In this document: one piece after another, positions 1-9,901 of the stretch | Position numbering within the stretch: position 1 is the stretch's first letter | How the letters are laid out: every line of letters begins with the position of its first letter | Assembly (NCBI GenBank): GCA_007026445.1 | Contig: VDMD01000001.1 | Coordinates: 682,001 to 746,000 of the forward strand | Origin: Schizophyllum amplum | Lineage: Eukaryota > Basidiomycota > Agaricomycetes > Agaricales > Schizophyllaceae | Direction of reading: 5' to 3' | DNA length: 64,000 nucleotides | Notes under the pieces: generated by a model | Told to the model about the DNA's origin: nothing | The model's database searches: none | What the model saw: the letters and a program-made list of their open reading frames with translations, nothing else | Made by a program: the position numbers and the translations under genes

Positions 1-575
1 GAATGGTCTGTGGAAGATACTTCGCCGCATACTCGCTGATTCGAGCACACAGTGTCAGAGGTTTCTGGATATCAGCTGCAGGTGAACATACCAGTATCTG
101 GCCATCTGAGTCGACTCCGGCATGGCCTGTAGCCCTACTATCTGCTCGTGAAGCCACGTTTAGCATCCGACCAGATATGTAGGCAGCAAGACACCAGTTC
201 GCGTACGCACTGACCTGCTCTGATATCAACTCCGCTCGCGTGTCCCCGTTCAGCCCTAGGGCCTCTCTTCCTGGGATGATGTCCAGCGTCGCCGCCAGGC
301 TATCTGCTGTCAGGAGAGCTGCTGGTATCGACATGATGGTAGCTAAGGAGCATGTACGGACATGATGAGGTGGGTATATGTAAGTGAGACACTCCCCGCC
401 GGCAATTCCCGACAGCGGTTCCGAAAGCCACGTGGAGAAGCGTGAGTTCGGTAAAGCCTTCAAGTTCACGTTTGTCATGCCAGTGGAAGGCTACGACGAC
501 CAGTTTTACGTCGACTTTACTGATACTAAGAGACGACGGACATGTGAAGACCAATATATATAGGACGTCGAACAA
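1..575 (-). CDS. MYND-type zinc-finger-family protein, N-terminal part (cut by window edge)
   Basis: Partial gene reading out of the window. One exon near 190-330 reads LATIMSIPAALLTADSLAAT and then an ALGLNGDTRAELISEQ segment, followed by GT..AG introns and an exon with SEYAAKYLPQTI at the window edge. The same order of segments (VATFLNMSAALLSADGLAST, then RRELISRQ, then SEYAAKYLPQTI) occurs in the next gene at 667-1983, so this is its tandem paralog. The C-terminal finger lies outside the window, so family membership rests on that homology. The first exon is not resolved and the end at 575 is only the upper limit of plausible coding. Function unknown; members of this expanded basidiomycete group carry a C-terminal MYND finger used for protein-protein contacts. 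Confidence 0.45.
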
Positions 576-666
576 TTATTTGGCGCTGTTATACATACAG
601 TGATCTTCCAGCTTTGAGCATGCTATCCGTATTTGAACACATCTTCAAGCTTCAGCCCTCGATACA

Positions 667-1983
667 TCAGTACTCGACCTTGAAGCAACGCAACTTGTGG
701 GCAGGCCAGTGAGATTTTTGATGCGGTTGGCTGCACTGCAGTTCCCGATTTTGCCCACGTTAGAAAGAGTGACAGCAAAACAGGGCTCGAACACGTACAT
801 ATACGGTCGATTTACACCTAGATATCGCGTCAGAATCGCTTCTACGATCGTTGATCCACTCACTTGGCGCATCGCAGCAGCGTTCCACCGCTGCTCCCAG
901 TACGTTGGTCACAGTTGTCCGCAGCGCAGGTTTGGACGCCTTTCAGCATGTGCTCACGCGCCTGTGGAATCATCGAAATCATGTCTCTGTAGGATGGTCA
1001 CTGTCAGATCTGCATCGCGTTCACAGAGTGCGCGTGAATACCCTTTGCCGGTGACGACGGTCAGGCAGCGTTCGGCCGTGCGGCCAGCCAGAACGCCAGG
1101 GAACTTGCGCTTCCAGAGACGCAGCCGCGGTATCATTGCATCTTTGTCCTCCGTCGAGATGCCGATTGGGCCCTGTACCACAAGAAGCGTGGATAAGAAC
1201 TGCAAAATCTGGGCAACGTCGCTCGAAGGCATGTTGTTCATAGCGTCCGCTGCGAGAAGGGCGCGCTTGAATTGCAATACAACGAAGTCCTGATTCTCGG
1301 GAAGGATGGCGAGGCGCATGAAATATGGACTATTTGCAATCAGCAATATAATAGGGATAGTTTCGGACGCGACATACTCACCACCAGGATATTTCGCTAA
1401 GGAGGATTGATGGGCCAGATATGACACTCTCATCGCCCCTCCATTTCTGTATAGTTTGCGGGAGATACTTTGCCGCGTACTCGCTAGATTGAGACCTTCA
1501 GCAGACGCGTCATGCATCCTGGTCTGTAGCGGGCGCACCAATGCGTTGTCATTCGGATCGATGGGTTCGTTTGCTGGAGGCCACCGAGCTGAAGATTATG
1601 CCTGAGTGCTAAGAAAAGTCGGCCACAGCGCAGACGCGTCATACCTGGCGTGAAATCAACTCCCGGCGCACATCCTCGTCTATACCTTGAGGCCCTTCAC
1701 CGGGGATGAGTCCCATGGTGGACGCCAGACCATCTGCAGACAAGAGAGCAGCCGACATGTTCAAGAAAGTCGCGACTCGATAGTTGAGTAGAACCGTAGA
1801 AGTGAGGGCAGGAGAGTCGAGACACGCGACCTGTCTGACTGTCGCGCGCGTTCTTGCAATGAGGCTTGTACCCGGAGTTTGCCGACAGCACTCTATCATC
1901 AGGCGAAATTCAGAAGGAAGCGCTGAAGCGCTGACGGTCACTTGTCTCGTGGTCTTCAGACGACAATTTACAGCGAGACGCAA
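667..1983 (-). CDS. MYND-type zinc-finger-family protein (degenerate finger)
   Basis: Multi-exon gene. The body exon (about 1070-1340) reads as a helical repeat-rich segment (SPYFMRLAILPENQDFVVLQ, then PSSDVAQILQFLSTLLVVQG). The last exons carry a MYND-like finger: CAADNCDQRTGSSGGTLLRC near 870-930 and, after an intron, CSQPHQKSHWPAHKLRC ending at a stop at 667-669. The HW-x-x-HK-x-x-C ending is typical of MYND. The usual middle cysteine pair is not clearly present where the intron falls, so the finger looks degenerate or my splice choice is wrong. Start uncertain: 1983 is the first upstream ATG, but 1758 (MSAALLSADG) is also possible. A tandem paralog lies at 1-575. Function unknown; MYND fingers usually mediate protein-protein contacts. 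Confidence 0.5.
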
Positions 1984-2230
1984 TCATAGATAGTCAATGA
2001 GAGGGTGTCTGTATTGTGTGCAGTGATTTACAGACTAAGCACAATATGCCATCTCACTGAGGCGAGAAGGCACTAAGGAAGCGGCGCAACTCAGTGTAAG
2101 GGGCATGGCGATGACGACCAGTAAGCTAGGTGGTGGTAGTAGCAGTAGTATATGAAGGTATGGTACACGTCCTCAGTAAGAAGTCCCCTCTAATTCACTT
2201 CAATAAGTGCCAGAGGGATGATCACTGGCA

Positions 2231-3442
2231 TCACGATCGGAATCTCATAAAGATGGGCAGCAACTGGCATGACAGGAACCACATCTACCGATACAACATC
2301 AGTAGAAGAGAAAGGTCAAAGCTGTTCGGACATACGTTGTACCACCAGTACGCCGCTTTGTCGCTTTCTTCTGAATGATTGACGATGAGGCGAACTGCAC
2401 ACGCGCCGGCAAGCGCGAAGTTCAAGGCGGCAGCAGCAGCAGGGGCTTGCCAGAGGTACACCAACCCCCCACTCCACGCAAAGATCATTGAAAGGAGAAG
2501 CCAGCGGCCCAAGGTCTGCGGAAGCATCACCGCGAGTGTCTTACGCCCGACAGCGGCGTCTCCTGCGCGATCGCGGAAATCCTGAGTGTGACCCTAGGGA
2601 ACTGATGAGCGACCAAATAGCGGGACGGAGGGGCAGCAAATACCGTTGTCAAAAAGTTGAAGAAGCAAAGACCAATGGCCACCCGCGCTGTATGCGTCAG
2701 GGGCAATCCGTTGTCTACAACGAAAGAAACTCAGCAAAGATTCACCGTCGCGCCCAGGAGTGACGTACTAAACATGAGGGTGACTCCCCAGCAGTAGCAC
2801 GACGTGCCGAGGGCACCGATGGCTGACTTGAGGAACCAGTTGCTCGCCAAGCCGCCTTCGTTGTACGCTGTCATGGCAGCCAGGTGTATGAGACAGGGTT
2901 TGAGCCCGCCGTACACGCCGCTCATCACGACGGAGAGCGCGACTAGAATCATGTACAGACAGTTTGCGCCTTTCACAGAGATACGACCCGCCACAATTGG
3001 ACGGAAGGGCTTCGCTATCCTGTCTTCTTCCAAGCCAACGATCTACAAAGGCCCAGAGTGAGCCACAAACGTCTTCGTGACTTGAAGCTTGACGTACCTG
3101 GTTCTGGATCTGCGGACAAAAGTCAGAAGATACATCGTGACAACATCAGGACTGATGGGTGGATAATACCTCGAAAGGAATCAGATGAAGTTGAAGCCAG
3201 AGCAGACCACGTATCGCAGCGGCAGGACCAGCTGGCTGGGCTAGGGCAAGTCCTATCCCCAACTAAAGCGCAGTCATGAATATATCAACACCCTCTGACA
3301 AGTAGCCACTCACTATGGGCAGGACTGTCGTCGTGATGTCCGTTTTGTTGAAGAGATAGAGCGTATACGGCAAATCCATGATAAAGCGTGCGAGCGAATG
3401 TGAGTCTGCCAGTTCGGGGCTGCTCGCCACAAAGGCAGTCAT
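2231..3442 (-). CDS. UbiA-family integral-membrane prenyltransferase
   Basis: UbiA enzymes move a prenyl chain onto an aromatic or other acceptor inside the membrane, with Mg2+-diphosphate held by two Asp-rich loops. Exons joined in frame give MTAFVASS at 3442, a segment TLYLFNKTDITTTVLPIV, then QLHLIPFEIQNQIVGLEEDR followed by IAKPFRPIVAGRIS, the first diphosphate loop and its hallmark KPxRPIxxGRI. A later exon gives DFRDRAGD plus GRKTLAV, the second loop. Further hydrophobic helices follow (ALSVVMSGVYGGLKPCLIHL; WLLLSMIFAWSGGLVYLW). The last exon, after a 51-nt intron, ends MRFRS-stop at 2231. At least five introns. The first loop lacks the classical NDxxDxxxD spelling, as in several basidiomycete terpenoid members. 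Acceptor and product cannot be read from sequence. Confidence 0.8.
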
Positions 3443-3469
3443 GGCGAGAAAATGCTGCAAGGTAAAAAC

Positions 3470-3990
3470 GTTGAGCCTTCAAGCGCGAGTGTTGCGGGAG
3501 GTATGGGTGTCTCACCGTTGGCATACCCAGCCCTTATACCTACGACTTGAATAGCCACACAGAGATGAACGATCCGCCTGTGATAAAGCAAGCAACATAG
3601 AATTGAACACCGCGAAACCGTTCGCGCGGGGAGGAAGCCGTGCACCCAGCGTAAGGATACAATGCCATCCCGCGACTTCTGCCGATATCGACGCCCTCAT
3701 CTGATTTCAATCACGGCGTTGATCAGAACTTTGAGGAAGCCTGCTATGTGCGCTGGAGACCAGTCAAGTCCAATTGGAGGGGATGCAGTCCGTCGAACAC
3801 GCATCATATGGAGCAACACGTCCAGACGCTGCGGACGGCGGTCTTCGACGTGCCGCCAGGCCACGTCTGCGGGACTTCTCCCTATCGCATTGAAGACATA
3901 CGCAAGGCGTCTGTTGGGCAGAGATCAAGGGTACCCCACTTCCACTTCCAAAGAGCTACTTTCGTCGCAAAACACGGCGCTCCACCTTGG
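3470..3990 (-). pseudogene. Possible remnant of a membrane-bound acyltransferase-like gene
   Basis: On the minus strand just upstream of the UbiA gene are short coding-like pieces: SPPIGLDWSPAHIAGFLK near 3740-3790 and GWHCILTLGARLPPR near 3600-3650 followed by hydrophobic runs. They loosely resemble the R-G-I-G-x-x-W and LPxR motifs of fungal wax-synthase-like membrane proteins, which often sit near UbiA genes in basidiomycete terpenoid loci. No continuous reading frame could be assembled, so this is either a decayed gene or a false resemblance. Low confidence. Confidence 0.2.
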
Positions 3991-4029
3991 CGCTCGCAAG
4001 CTGTAAGCAACCGATATATGAAGAAGCAA

Positions 4030-5260
4030 TAGAGATAAATGAGCGTATGCACTCGAATGAGTCATCGGTCCTGATCAAATGGAAGGCCAAGTTCGTGAGG
4101 CACCGAGGGCAGTGGATTCCAGGTGGATTCACCTCATGATGGAACTTCCGGACATAAAAACACGCTCGCGCCCAGTGAGATGACGGTTTACTTACCTAAA
4201 GCTTGTCCTTCGCTGCCTCCGCTTGAAGCGCTGTCCCTCGACGGGATCGCCTCCGAGGGTGGCGGAGAGCCATAGTGCGGCACGCATGAACTCAACGATC
4301 CCCACTAGGGGACCAGCATGGCTAGGCGTTAGAGGCGGTCCGGGTCAGATATCGCGTACTGAACCGAAAGGGACTTCTTACCTGGTATGCATCGTTTTGA
4401 AGTTTGAGTAGTGAAGGCGGGATAGCGAAGGCGAAGGCGGGACGGCGAAAGCGAGGGAGGAACACCCCAGACACTTACATAACGCACCCTTTAGTGACAG
4501 AGGTCAACGCTAGGATTGCCGGCGCGCCGCGCACGACGCAAAATGGCCTTCGATACAATGCCTTGGTCGGATTTCGCGTGAGTCGGACTCCAGAAAACTT
4601 CGCACGAATCGGGCGCAAGCCGCACTCTAAGCGCTCCCAACTTGGTCAAACTTGCGCCAAGCCCCAGTCGGCGGCGTGCGCCGGAACACGAGGCAAATCC
4701 CGCGTGGCATCTGATGCTTGAGGCGGATGGAGGTCGCATCGCCCATGAGTGCATGAGTACGCATGGCGATGCACTTCCGACAGTATATCGCCTAGGGATG
4801 AACGTGACGGCAGTGGATGCAGACTCGAGCGCAGAGCGGCTTGTATTGACGAGGTCTACGGGCTTCTGAAAAGCGTATATGAGTATCAGGTGTTGTAAGA
4901 GCTCTCGGTAGAAGTCTACACTCACAGGAAGTCAAGTTCTTTGGCGGGACCTATGCGGTGGCGGAGGGACAGATGCCGGGTGATACTCCTATTCAGAGGG
5001 ATGAGTCCATAATCGAGAGGATGGCGAAGGGGCGGTTGCAGGCTGAGGACGAGAGCAGGTCAACTTTCAAGTTATCAAGACAAGAAGAGATGAGCCTGAC
5101 ACTCACATAAATGTGGTGGCCATATTGGCATTGGTACTTAGTTGATTGGTAGAGTTTGGCAGTATGTGGACGGAATCACTCATCAGGCATGGCGGATCCG
5201 CCATCAATGAACATATTGGGATGGATGCCCATAATGCGGTCAGCTAATTCGCGCGAGTGA
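4030..5260 (+). other. Unresolved interval with short coding-like exons
   Basis: No gene could be assembled. The best plus-strand signal is a pair of exons: one near 4815-4890 reading IDEVYGLLKSVYEYQ and, after a GT..CACAG intron, one at about 4929-5048 reading EVKFFGGTYAVAEGQMPGD and continuing to KGRLQAEDESR. The junction keeps frame, which argues for real coding, but no upstream or downstream exons with a start or stop could be placed and the product is not recognised. A minus-strand tail (HPNMFIDGGSAMPDE-stop, near 5180-5230) is equally unassigned. Confidence 0.25.
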
Positions 5261-5464
5261 GCAATTACCTCTTGGATCGAGGCTGGGAAGATGCAGCGGA
5301 AGATATAACACGGGGCAGAAGATATCGCACGAGGCAATATCTGCTGTTCGATGACAGCAGCTGTCGAGATTCTGCTGTATATAATGTTGAGCAGATAGGT
5401 ACCCGGCTGCAGAGTCGGAGAAGAGTACCCACCAAGTCCTGTGCGCACGCCGTTATAGTACACC

Positions 5465-6368
5465 ATGTCGAATCTGGAGAACGCCCCTCCGTCGAGCAGT
5501 TTGAGCAGCGCAGCATGGGATTTAGCAGGAGACAACAAAGCGCCACGTGACGACATCCTACCGCGAAACAAAATCTCACCTCGTCGCGATGAACATTACT
5601 ACATGGGTACCGTCGTCTTCCAGGTGGGTGCCTTCGTGCGGACATGTCAGTGAGGGCTTAAAGTTATTGACTGACGAACACGCCACGTGATCAGGTCGAA
5701 GACACACTGTTGTGCCTTCCGAAGGCGTACTTCCTCCAAGAATCGCCACATTTCCGCGACATGTTCTCCCTCTCAACACCAGAAGGTGTTGGAATGCAGG
5801 ACGGTTCCAGCGACGATCAGCCGCTCCGTCTGCCGGAGCAAGTCACCCTCGCGGATTTCCGCGCTTTAGCGGAGGTCCTATATCCACGGTGAGCATCTTC
5901 GGGCCTCTCAAGTGAATGAGACTCACCCCCGTGGTACGCATTCCCAGAACACTCGAGTTCAACCGCAGTCCCTCGCTTTCCCGCGACCAATGGATCGGCG
6001 TGCTGAGCCTCAGCCATCTCTGGCTGATGGACCGCTGCAAAGCCCTCGCCATCGACGCGCTCTCCGAACTCTTGAGCGGCGACCCCATCACTAAGATCAT
6101 CCTCGCCCGCGACTACCACGTTCCCGCCTGGTACCACAGCGGCATCTGCAAGCTCGTGCAGCGGCAGAAGCCCTTGGGGGTGGAGGAGTTGTGTCGCCTG
6201 GGGGCGGAGCTGACGTTGAAGATCTGCGCGCTGAGGGAGTGTTTGGTGTTTAAGGAGCATGAGGCGCATTATGGGGTGTGGGAGATGAGGGGGTGTCGTG
6301 GGTATGCGGGCTGCGATAGTAAGGTTAGCCAAAGGGTTCGACAGGAGTGTCCTCTGTCAGGTCCATGA
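5465..6368 (+). CDS. BTB/POZ domain protein
   Basis: Three exons, 5465-5623, 5695-5888 and 5969-6368, join in frame to a 250-aa protein. The BTB fold is seen in RDEHYYMGTVVFQVEDTL, LPKAYFLQESPHFRDMF and, downstream, LPEQVTLADFRALAEVLYP, then DQWIGVLSLSHLWLMDRC and KALAIDALSELL, the usual order of this expanded agaricomycete BTB group. Such proteins typically dimerise or act as cullin-3 adaptors, but no second domain (BACK, Kelch) is visible, so the client is unknown. Start at 5465 (MSNLENAP) is the first ATG in frame and gives the short disordered leader common in the family. The last 25 residues after ALRECLVFKEHEAHYG look unlike a conserved tail; a further intron near 6320 is possible. Confidence 0.75.
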
Positions 6369-6411
6369 CTGGGAGACTCTGCTGAGAACTGGGAGCTTCG
6401 TATGTGCGTAC

Positions 6412-6590
6412 CTATAGCTTTAGACCTTGCTTCAGAGCTTCGATTTCAGCTAGAAATCCTTCAAGGTCGACAGGCCGCCGTGTCCCTGCAAAAGTCAGCC
6501 CACCGACGGCACCTGTTAGCCACGCCGAAATCTTCAAAACGCGAGTTCTCAGGCTTGATGGTTCTCTTTCCGCAAGATATTGTGCGCAAA
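6412..6590 (-). other. Unassigned C-terminal coding-like exon
   Basis: On the minus strand an open frame reads SAWLTGAVGGLTFAGTRRPV, then DLEGFLAEIEALKQGLKL and stops at 6412-6414. The glycine-rich helix followed by an amphipathic helix is convincing as a protein tail, but no upstream exon or start was found between it and the PalI/SUR7 gene end at 6713. It may be an orphan fragment or the end of a gene whose other exons I could not see. Confidence 0.25.
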
Positions 6591-6712
6591 ACCGATGTTA
6601 CAATTGAATGAAACGACGGCCAACAGGAGGTATCTTCCAGAATCCAAACGTGAACGTGATAGGTCGTGAGGGGGATAGGTGGAGGTAGTGTGGATCAAGA
6701 AAGAGGATAGAG

Positions 6713-7554
6713 TCAGAGACTCTCCATCTCGAGCGCTCGCTGCTTCTCTAGGTATAGTTGATTACGACTGAGCGGGGGGTCAGCAAGAGCGAAGGCGACA
6801 GGGAAGACGGACTACGCACTTCCGCACTCCCAGGCAATAACATGCCCTGGCGGACAACAGCACGACGGCTATCCATGTCAGGACCACCGAGACCAGGACC
6901 ATCCACACGCCGCTGCCGTAATACGCCGCTGCATCCACATCCTCGATATCGTCGAGCTGGTACTTTACGTTCGCCGCGATTGCGACATCGAACGCGAAGG
7001 AAGTCGTCCCAATGAGCCCCCCGAAGACGGAGAGCACGAGCGCGACGACGGAGAGCGCGTGCGACGCGAGAAAGAGCGCGGCAATTAGCGCGAGGAGCGT
7101 GAACGCGCAGGTGATGGGGTGCAGGACGAGGACGACAAGCAGGCCCTGCAGAACGACCTCCGTAAGGGACGCAGAGATGCCTAGCGCGTCGGAGAGCGCG
7201 GTGGGGACCTCGTAGCCAAGCGCGGGCCCAAAGCACTTGCCGTACCCCGCGTTTCTGTACCACTGCTCCTCATCGAGCTCGCTGGGGGAGTGTCAGCGCC
7301 CGGTTGTTCAGGCGGGCAGTTCCCCCCACGCACCTGTTCGCGCAGACGCCCCAGACGCCGAAGCGCAGGCCTGTGGCGATGCTTGTGACGACCGGCTGCT
7401 CCTCCGTGCTCTCCACGCGGACGAGGTACACCGACTTGATGATCGGGGTCGAGAGCGAGACGAGCAGCTGGAGGAGGAACGCGGCGAGCAGGCAGAGAAA
7501 CGCGGTGAGGGAGATAACGCGATACGCTCGCAGCGGCTTGTGCTCCTCCTTCAT
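6713..7554 (-). CDS. PalI/SUR7-family four-helix membrane protein
   Basis: Exons complement(6713-6767, 6820-7281, 7334-7554) give a 245-aa protein. Helix 1 is VISLTAFLCLLAAFLLQLLV, followed by an extracellular loop with SVYLVRV and the family hallmark RFGVWGVCAN (GxxGxC). Helices 2-4 lie at VLQGLLVVLVLHPITCAFTL, ALIAALFLASHALSVVALVL with FGGLIGTTSFAFDVAIAANV, and VWMVLVSVVLTWIAVVLLSA. The last intron has donor GTGCGT and acceptor CGCTCAG and leads to the tail QLYLEKQRALEMESL. Fungal members act at the plasma membrane in ambient-pH sensing (PalI/Rim9) or as eisosome proteins (SUR7); the sequence does not separate the two. Start 7554 (MKEEHKPLRAYR) places a short cytosolic leader before helix 1; upstream in-frame ATGs add an unlikely basic leader. 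Confidence 0.8.
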
Positions 7555-8160
7555 GGCTGGCAGCGAGTAGTAACTGGCGTACGGCTTGGCGGTGGCTGCT
7601 CGCTCTTGCGACGATCGACGCGGTCGTTGCCAAGGCGCGCTCCTTCCCCCCGGCTGGGCGTGATTTAGAGACCCCTCCCCACGATCCGGTCGTACGATAG
7701 CGAGCGCCGGCCAGGAAGCCACACGGGAAATCAGTTGCAAAAGCGCGCGCGGTCGAAGGATCCTCATGACCACTCGGCTGACCTTTTGTGGGGGCGGGCC
7801 CACGTGAGTGGCATGCAACTCTTTTGGAAGGCTTTGACGAGCGAGCGTCGGGGTGGCTTTGAGGAGGAGGAGGTAGGCCTTCTAGCCGTCCTCGCCATCT
7901 TGCACAGCAATATAACCGGGGGAAACTGTGGTGAAACCGTCTACCGTCTGCGGAGACCGCAGGGAATTCGGCTCAGGGACGTCCGGCTTCTGCTGCTAAC
8001 AGACCTTCCATGTGAGTCACACTGAGCCGGTGAGTAGACGAACGTCAATACGACCAGCGTATAGAGAGGCTAGGCATCCCTGTACCGTACTCTGTAAGGT
8101 TGCAAAACGTTGAAGAGCCCTGCTATCGCCGGGAAGGCCTTCATGGGCAGGATGTGCATA

Positions 8161-8274
8161 AATATTGAGACCCGTAGGTCTACCACTCCGGAAAAGCGTG
8201 TCATCCTTGTGCAGGGGCCATGCTAATCTTCTCTGTATCGTTCCAAATTTTTCGTATGTCACCCCGGAGGGGAC
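8161..8274 (-). ncRNA. U6 spliceosomal RNA, copy 1
   Basis: The minus strand carries the U6 5' stem-loop (GTCCCC-TCCG-GGG), then the near-invariant ACAGAGA box region (GATACAGAGAAGATTAGCAT) and the U4-pairing/ISL segment GGCCCCTGCACAAGGATGAC. It differs from the other two copies in the window by one base in the 5' loop (TCCG for TTCG). The body and a 3' tail to about 8155 are otherwise identical in all three copies. About 60 bp of upstream sequence is shared with copy 2. The 3' end is an estimate. U6 is the catalytic RNA of the spliceosome and is normally a Pol III transcript. Confidence 0.9.
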
Positions 8275-8284
8275 ATGATAAAGG

Positions 8285-8340
8285 AAGAGGGCGGCCTGAA
8301 GGATGTGGAAGTTTGGGATAACATTCCGGACGGAGGGACA
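8285..8340 (-). promoter_or_regulatory. Shared upstream element of U6 copy 1
   Basis: The 55-60 bp upstream of the RNA start closely matches the corresponding stretch before U6 copy 2, including GGAATGTTATCCCAAACTTC-like and GGCCGCCCTCTTCCT blocks. Conservation just upstream of an RNA gene suggests a Pol III upstream promoter, although the shared stretch also continues downstream of the RNA, so simple segmental duplication explains it as well. No TATA box is obvious. Confidence 0.45.
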
Positions 8341-8587
8341 GTGGGCGCACGCGACGCGCAAGGGCACGTGAGCTATGACGTTACCTGACACGCGACCCAT
8401 GTTCAACTTCCACTTGCATGCGATGGCGCTGGTGGGGCCGGATAAGGCGAGATACGCCGCAAAGGACCTGAACCGACTCCCTTGTCCTGACGCAACGCTT
8501 GACGACAAGTGGGGAGGACAACATAGGGGACTATGTCATTCCTGACTACTGGTGACGGTACGTAGCCAACGTCCCTCTCTCTAGCCC

Positions 8588-8596
8588 TATATAAAC
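8588..8596 (+). promoter_or_regulatory. TATA-like box beside the Helitron insertion point
   Basis: CTATATAAAC lies about 20 bp before the Helitron terminus at 8615 on the plus strand, in a core-promoter-like setting. If real, the Helitron may have inserted just downstream of a promoter; no gene directly follows it now. Interpretation is speculative. Confidence 0.3.
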
Positions 8597-8625
8597 TTCC
8601 CGCATCAGTCCCCACTAGCGAAGAC

Positions 8626-8640
8626 CCGTGCTCCGCACGG
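8626..8640 (-). repeat. Helitron 3' terminal hairpin
   Basis: Perfect 6-bp stem CCGTGC/GCACGG with a 3-nt loop, 7 bp inside the CTAG terminus at 8615-8618. Subterminal hairpins of this kind mark the end of rolling-circle transfer in Helitrons. Confidence 0.85.
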
Positions 8641-8716
8641 AGTGATCGACTTGGTCAAGGAGGAAGGAAAAGCAAGATGTGTTTGTCTGTACATAGCGAT
8701 ATAGTAAGACGTTCAG

Positions 8717-9901
8717 CTACTTATGGTCTTTGTCGGCGCCAGCGAGCTTGCGACGCTTAGCATCGCGCGTTTCCGGCATGTCCGGCGGCGAGAGAGACGA
8801 CAGAGCCGAAGTCGATCCACCTGCCTCGTCACTGGGACGTTCGGGCCGCTTACCCATGGCCTTCATGGACGGCGACTTGGTGGGGGAGTCGGACAGCGTC
8901 GGTTTGGAGGGTGAGTCGGACACGGTCGACTTAGAGGGCGACTCGGCCTTCCTTTTCAACCTCAGCGTTGATTTCGAGGGTGTCGTCGGCTGACTACCTA
9001 CGGGAGGATGTAAGAGATGACAGATTGGATGAGATGAATATGATGGATACATTACCTTGTGCAGGACCTGTCCCCGCTGCAGTTGAGGGCGTTGCCGGTG
9101 GACCACGGGTGAGAAAGTCGCAAATACGGTTGACCTCAATGACGAAGCGGTGATCGGTGTCATTGGACTCCTCGTCGGAGCTGTCGTTCTCGGACCTACC
9201 GCCGCTGTCGTTATCCTCGTTGTTCGAGAGGCCGCGCAGGTATCCCATGAAGTGGACGATGCTGCCGATGGTGGGTAAGGCTTTCGTGCGATCGTTCCTC
9301 CATTTACTGTCTTCAGAGATGATCGCGGTGACTGGAAGACTACCGGTAGGGTTCGCGTAGGTGAACTGGGATACGTCTACATCGAACGCGTAGTTCTTGA
9401 GGTTGACGGACTTGACTTGTCCAATGATGTCGAACATGGGGGGGTACTCCTTGGTGTCGGCAGGTCGTTGTTTCTTCCCCGGAGTGGGAAGGATCTAGTG
9501 TACGGCCGGTGAAAATGGGAAACTGGTTATGCAGTTGCGAACGCACCTCTATGATGTCTCCGGTAAGAACATAATCTTCGGACGTGCGAGCATCAGCAAG
9601 CTTCTCGGTGGAGGGCATGGCTTTGACAACCTGCAATTGTGTCAGAGAGGACGTCTGGTTCGTCGTGCAACCGCACGCGGCGCACCTTAGCCTTGATATA
9701 CGCCGCGACTTCCTTCTCGTCCGCAGGATATTCGAGGGGGTGGTTGCTATATGGGATACGGAGAGCGGTGTATACGTTGTAAGGCACCCCATTGTACGGC
9801 AGCGTGTGCGTGTCCGCATCGAGGACGTAGGTGCGGGCTTTTGGTGCGGGGAGTGTTCGCAAGTACTTGATGTTGAAGATACCAGACACGATTGCAGACA
9901 T
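8717..9901 (-). CDS. Helitron-associated accessory protein, probable OB-fold/ssDNA-binding
   Basis: Lies between the Rep/helicase gene and the Helitron 3' end, in the same orientation. The start at 9901 (MSAIVSGIFNIKYLRTLP) follows an ATATAAAG-like box about 70 bp upstream. Exons then read YVLDADTHTLPYNGVPYNVY, LRIPYSNHPLEYPADEKEV and, later, FDIIGQVKSVNLKNYAFDVD, with QFTYANPTGSLPVTAIISED and IGSIVHFMGYLRG. Alternating beta-type strands with V-x-G-x-V turns suggest an OB fold, as in the RPA-like proteins carried by many Helitrons. The C-terminal exon is Ser/Pro-rich with repeated SPSK/SDSP blocks and a basic DAKRRKLAG stretch that could be a nuclear signal, ending at 8717. An RPA-like role is inferred from context and composition, not from a diagnostic motif. 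Confidence 0.55.

Noticed and set aside
697..1293. 198-residue plus-strand frame opposite the MYND gene
   Set aside because: Antisense shadow; the minus-strand exons have homology to the neighbouring paralog.
5176..5571. 131-residue minus-strand frame across the BTB start
   Set aside because: Overlaps the first BTB exon antisense; only the last 20 residues look protein-like and could not be linked to a gene.
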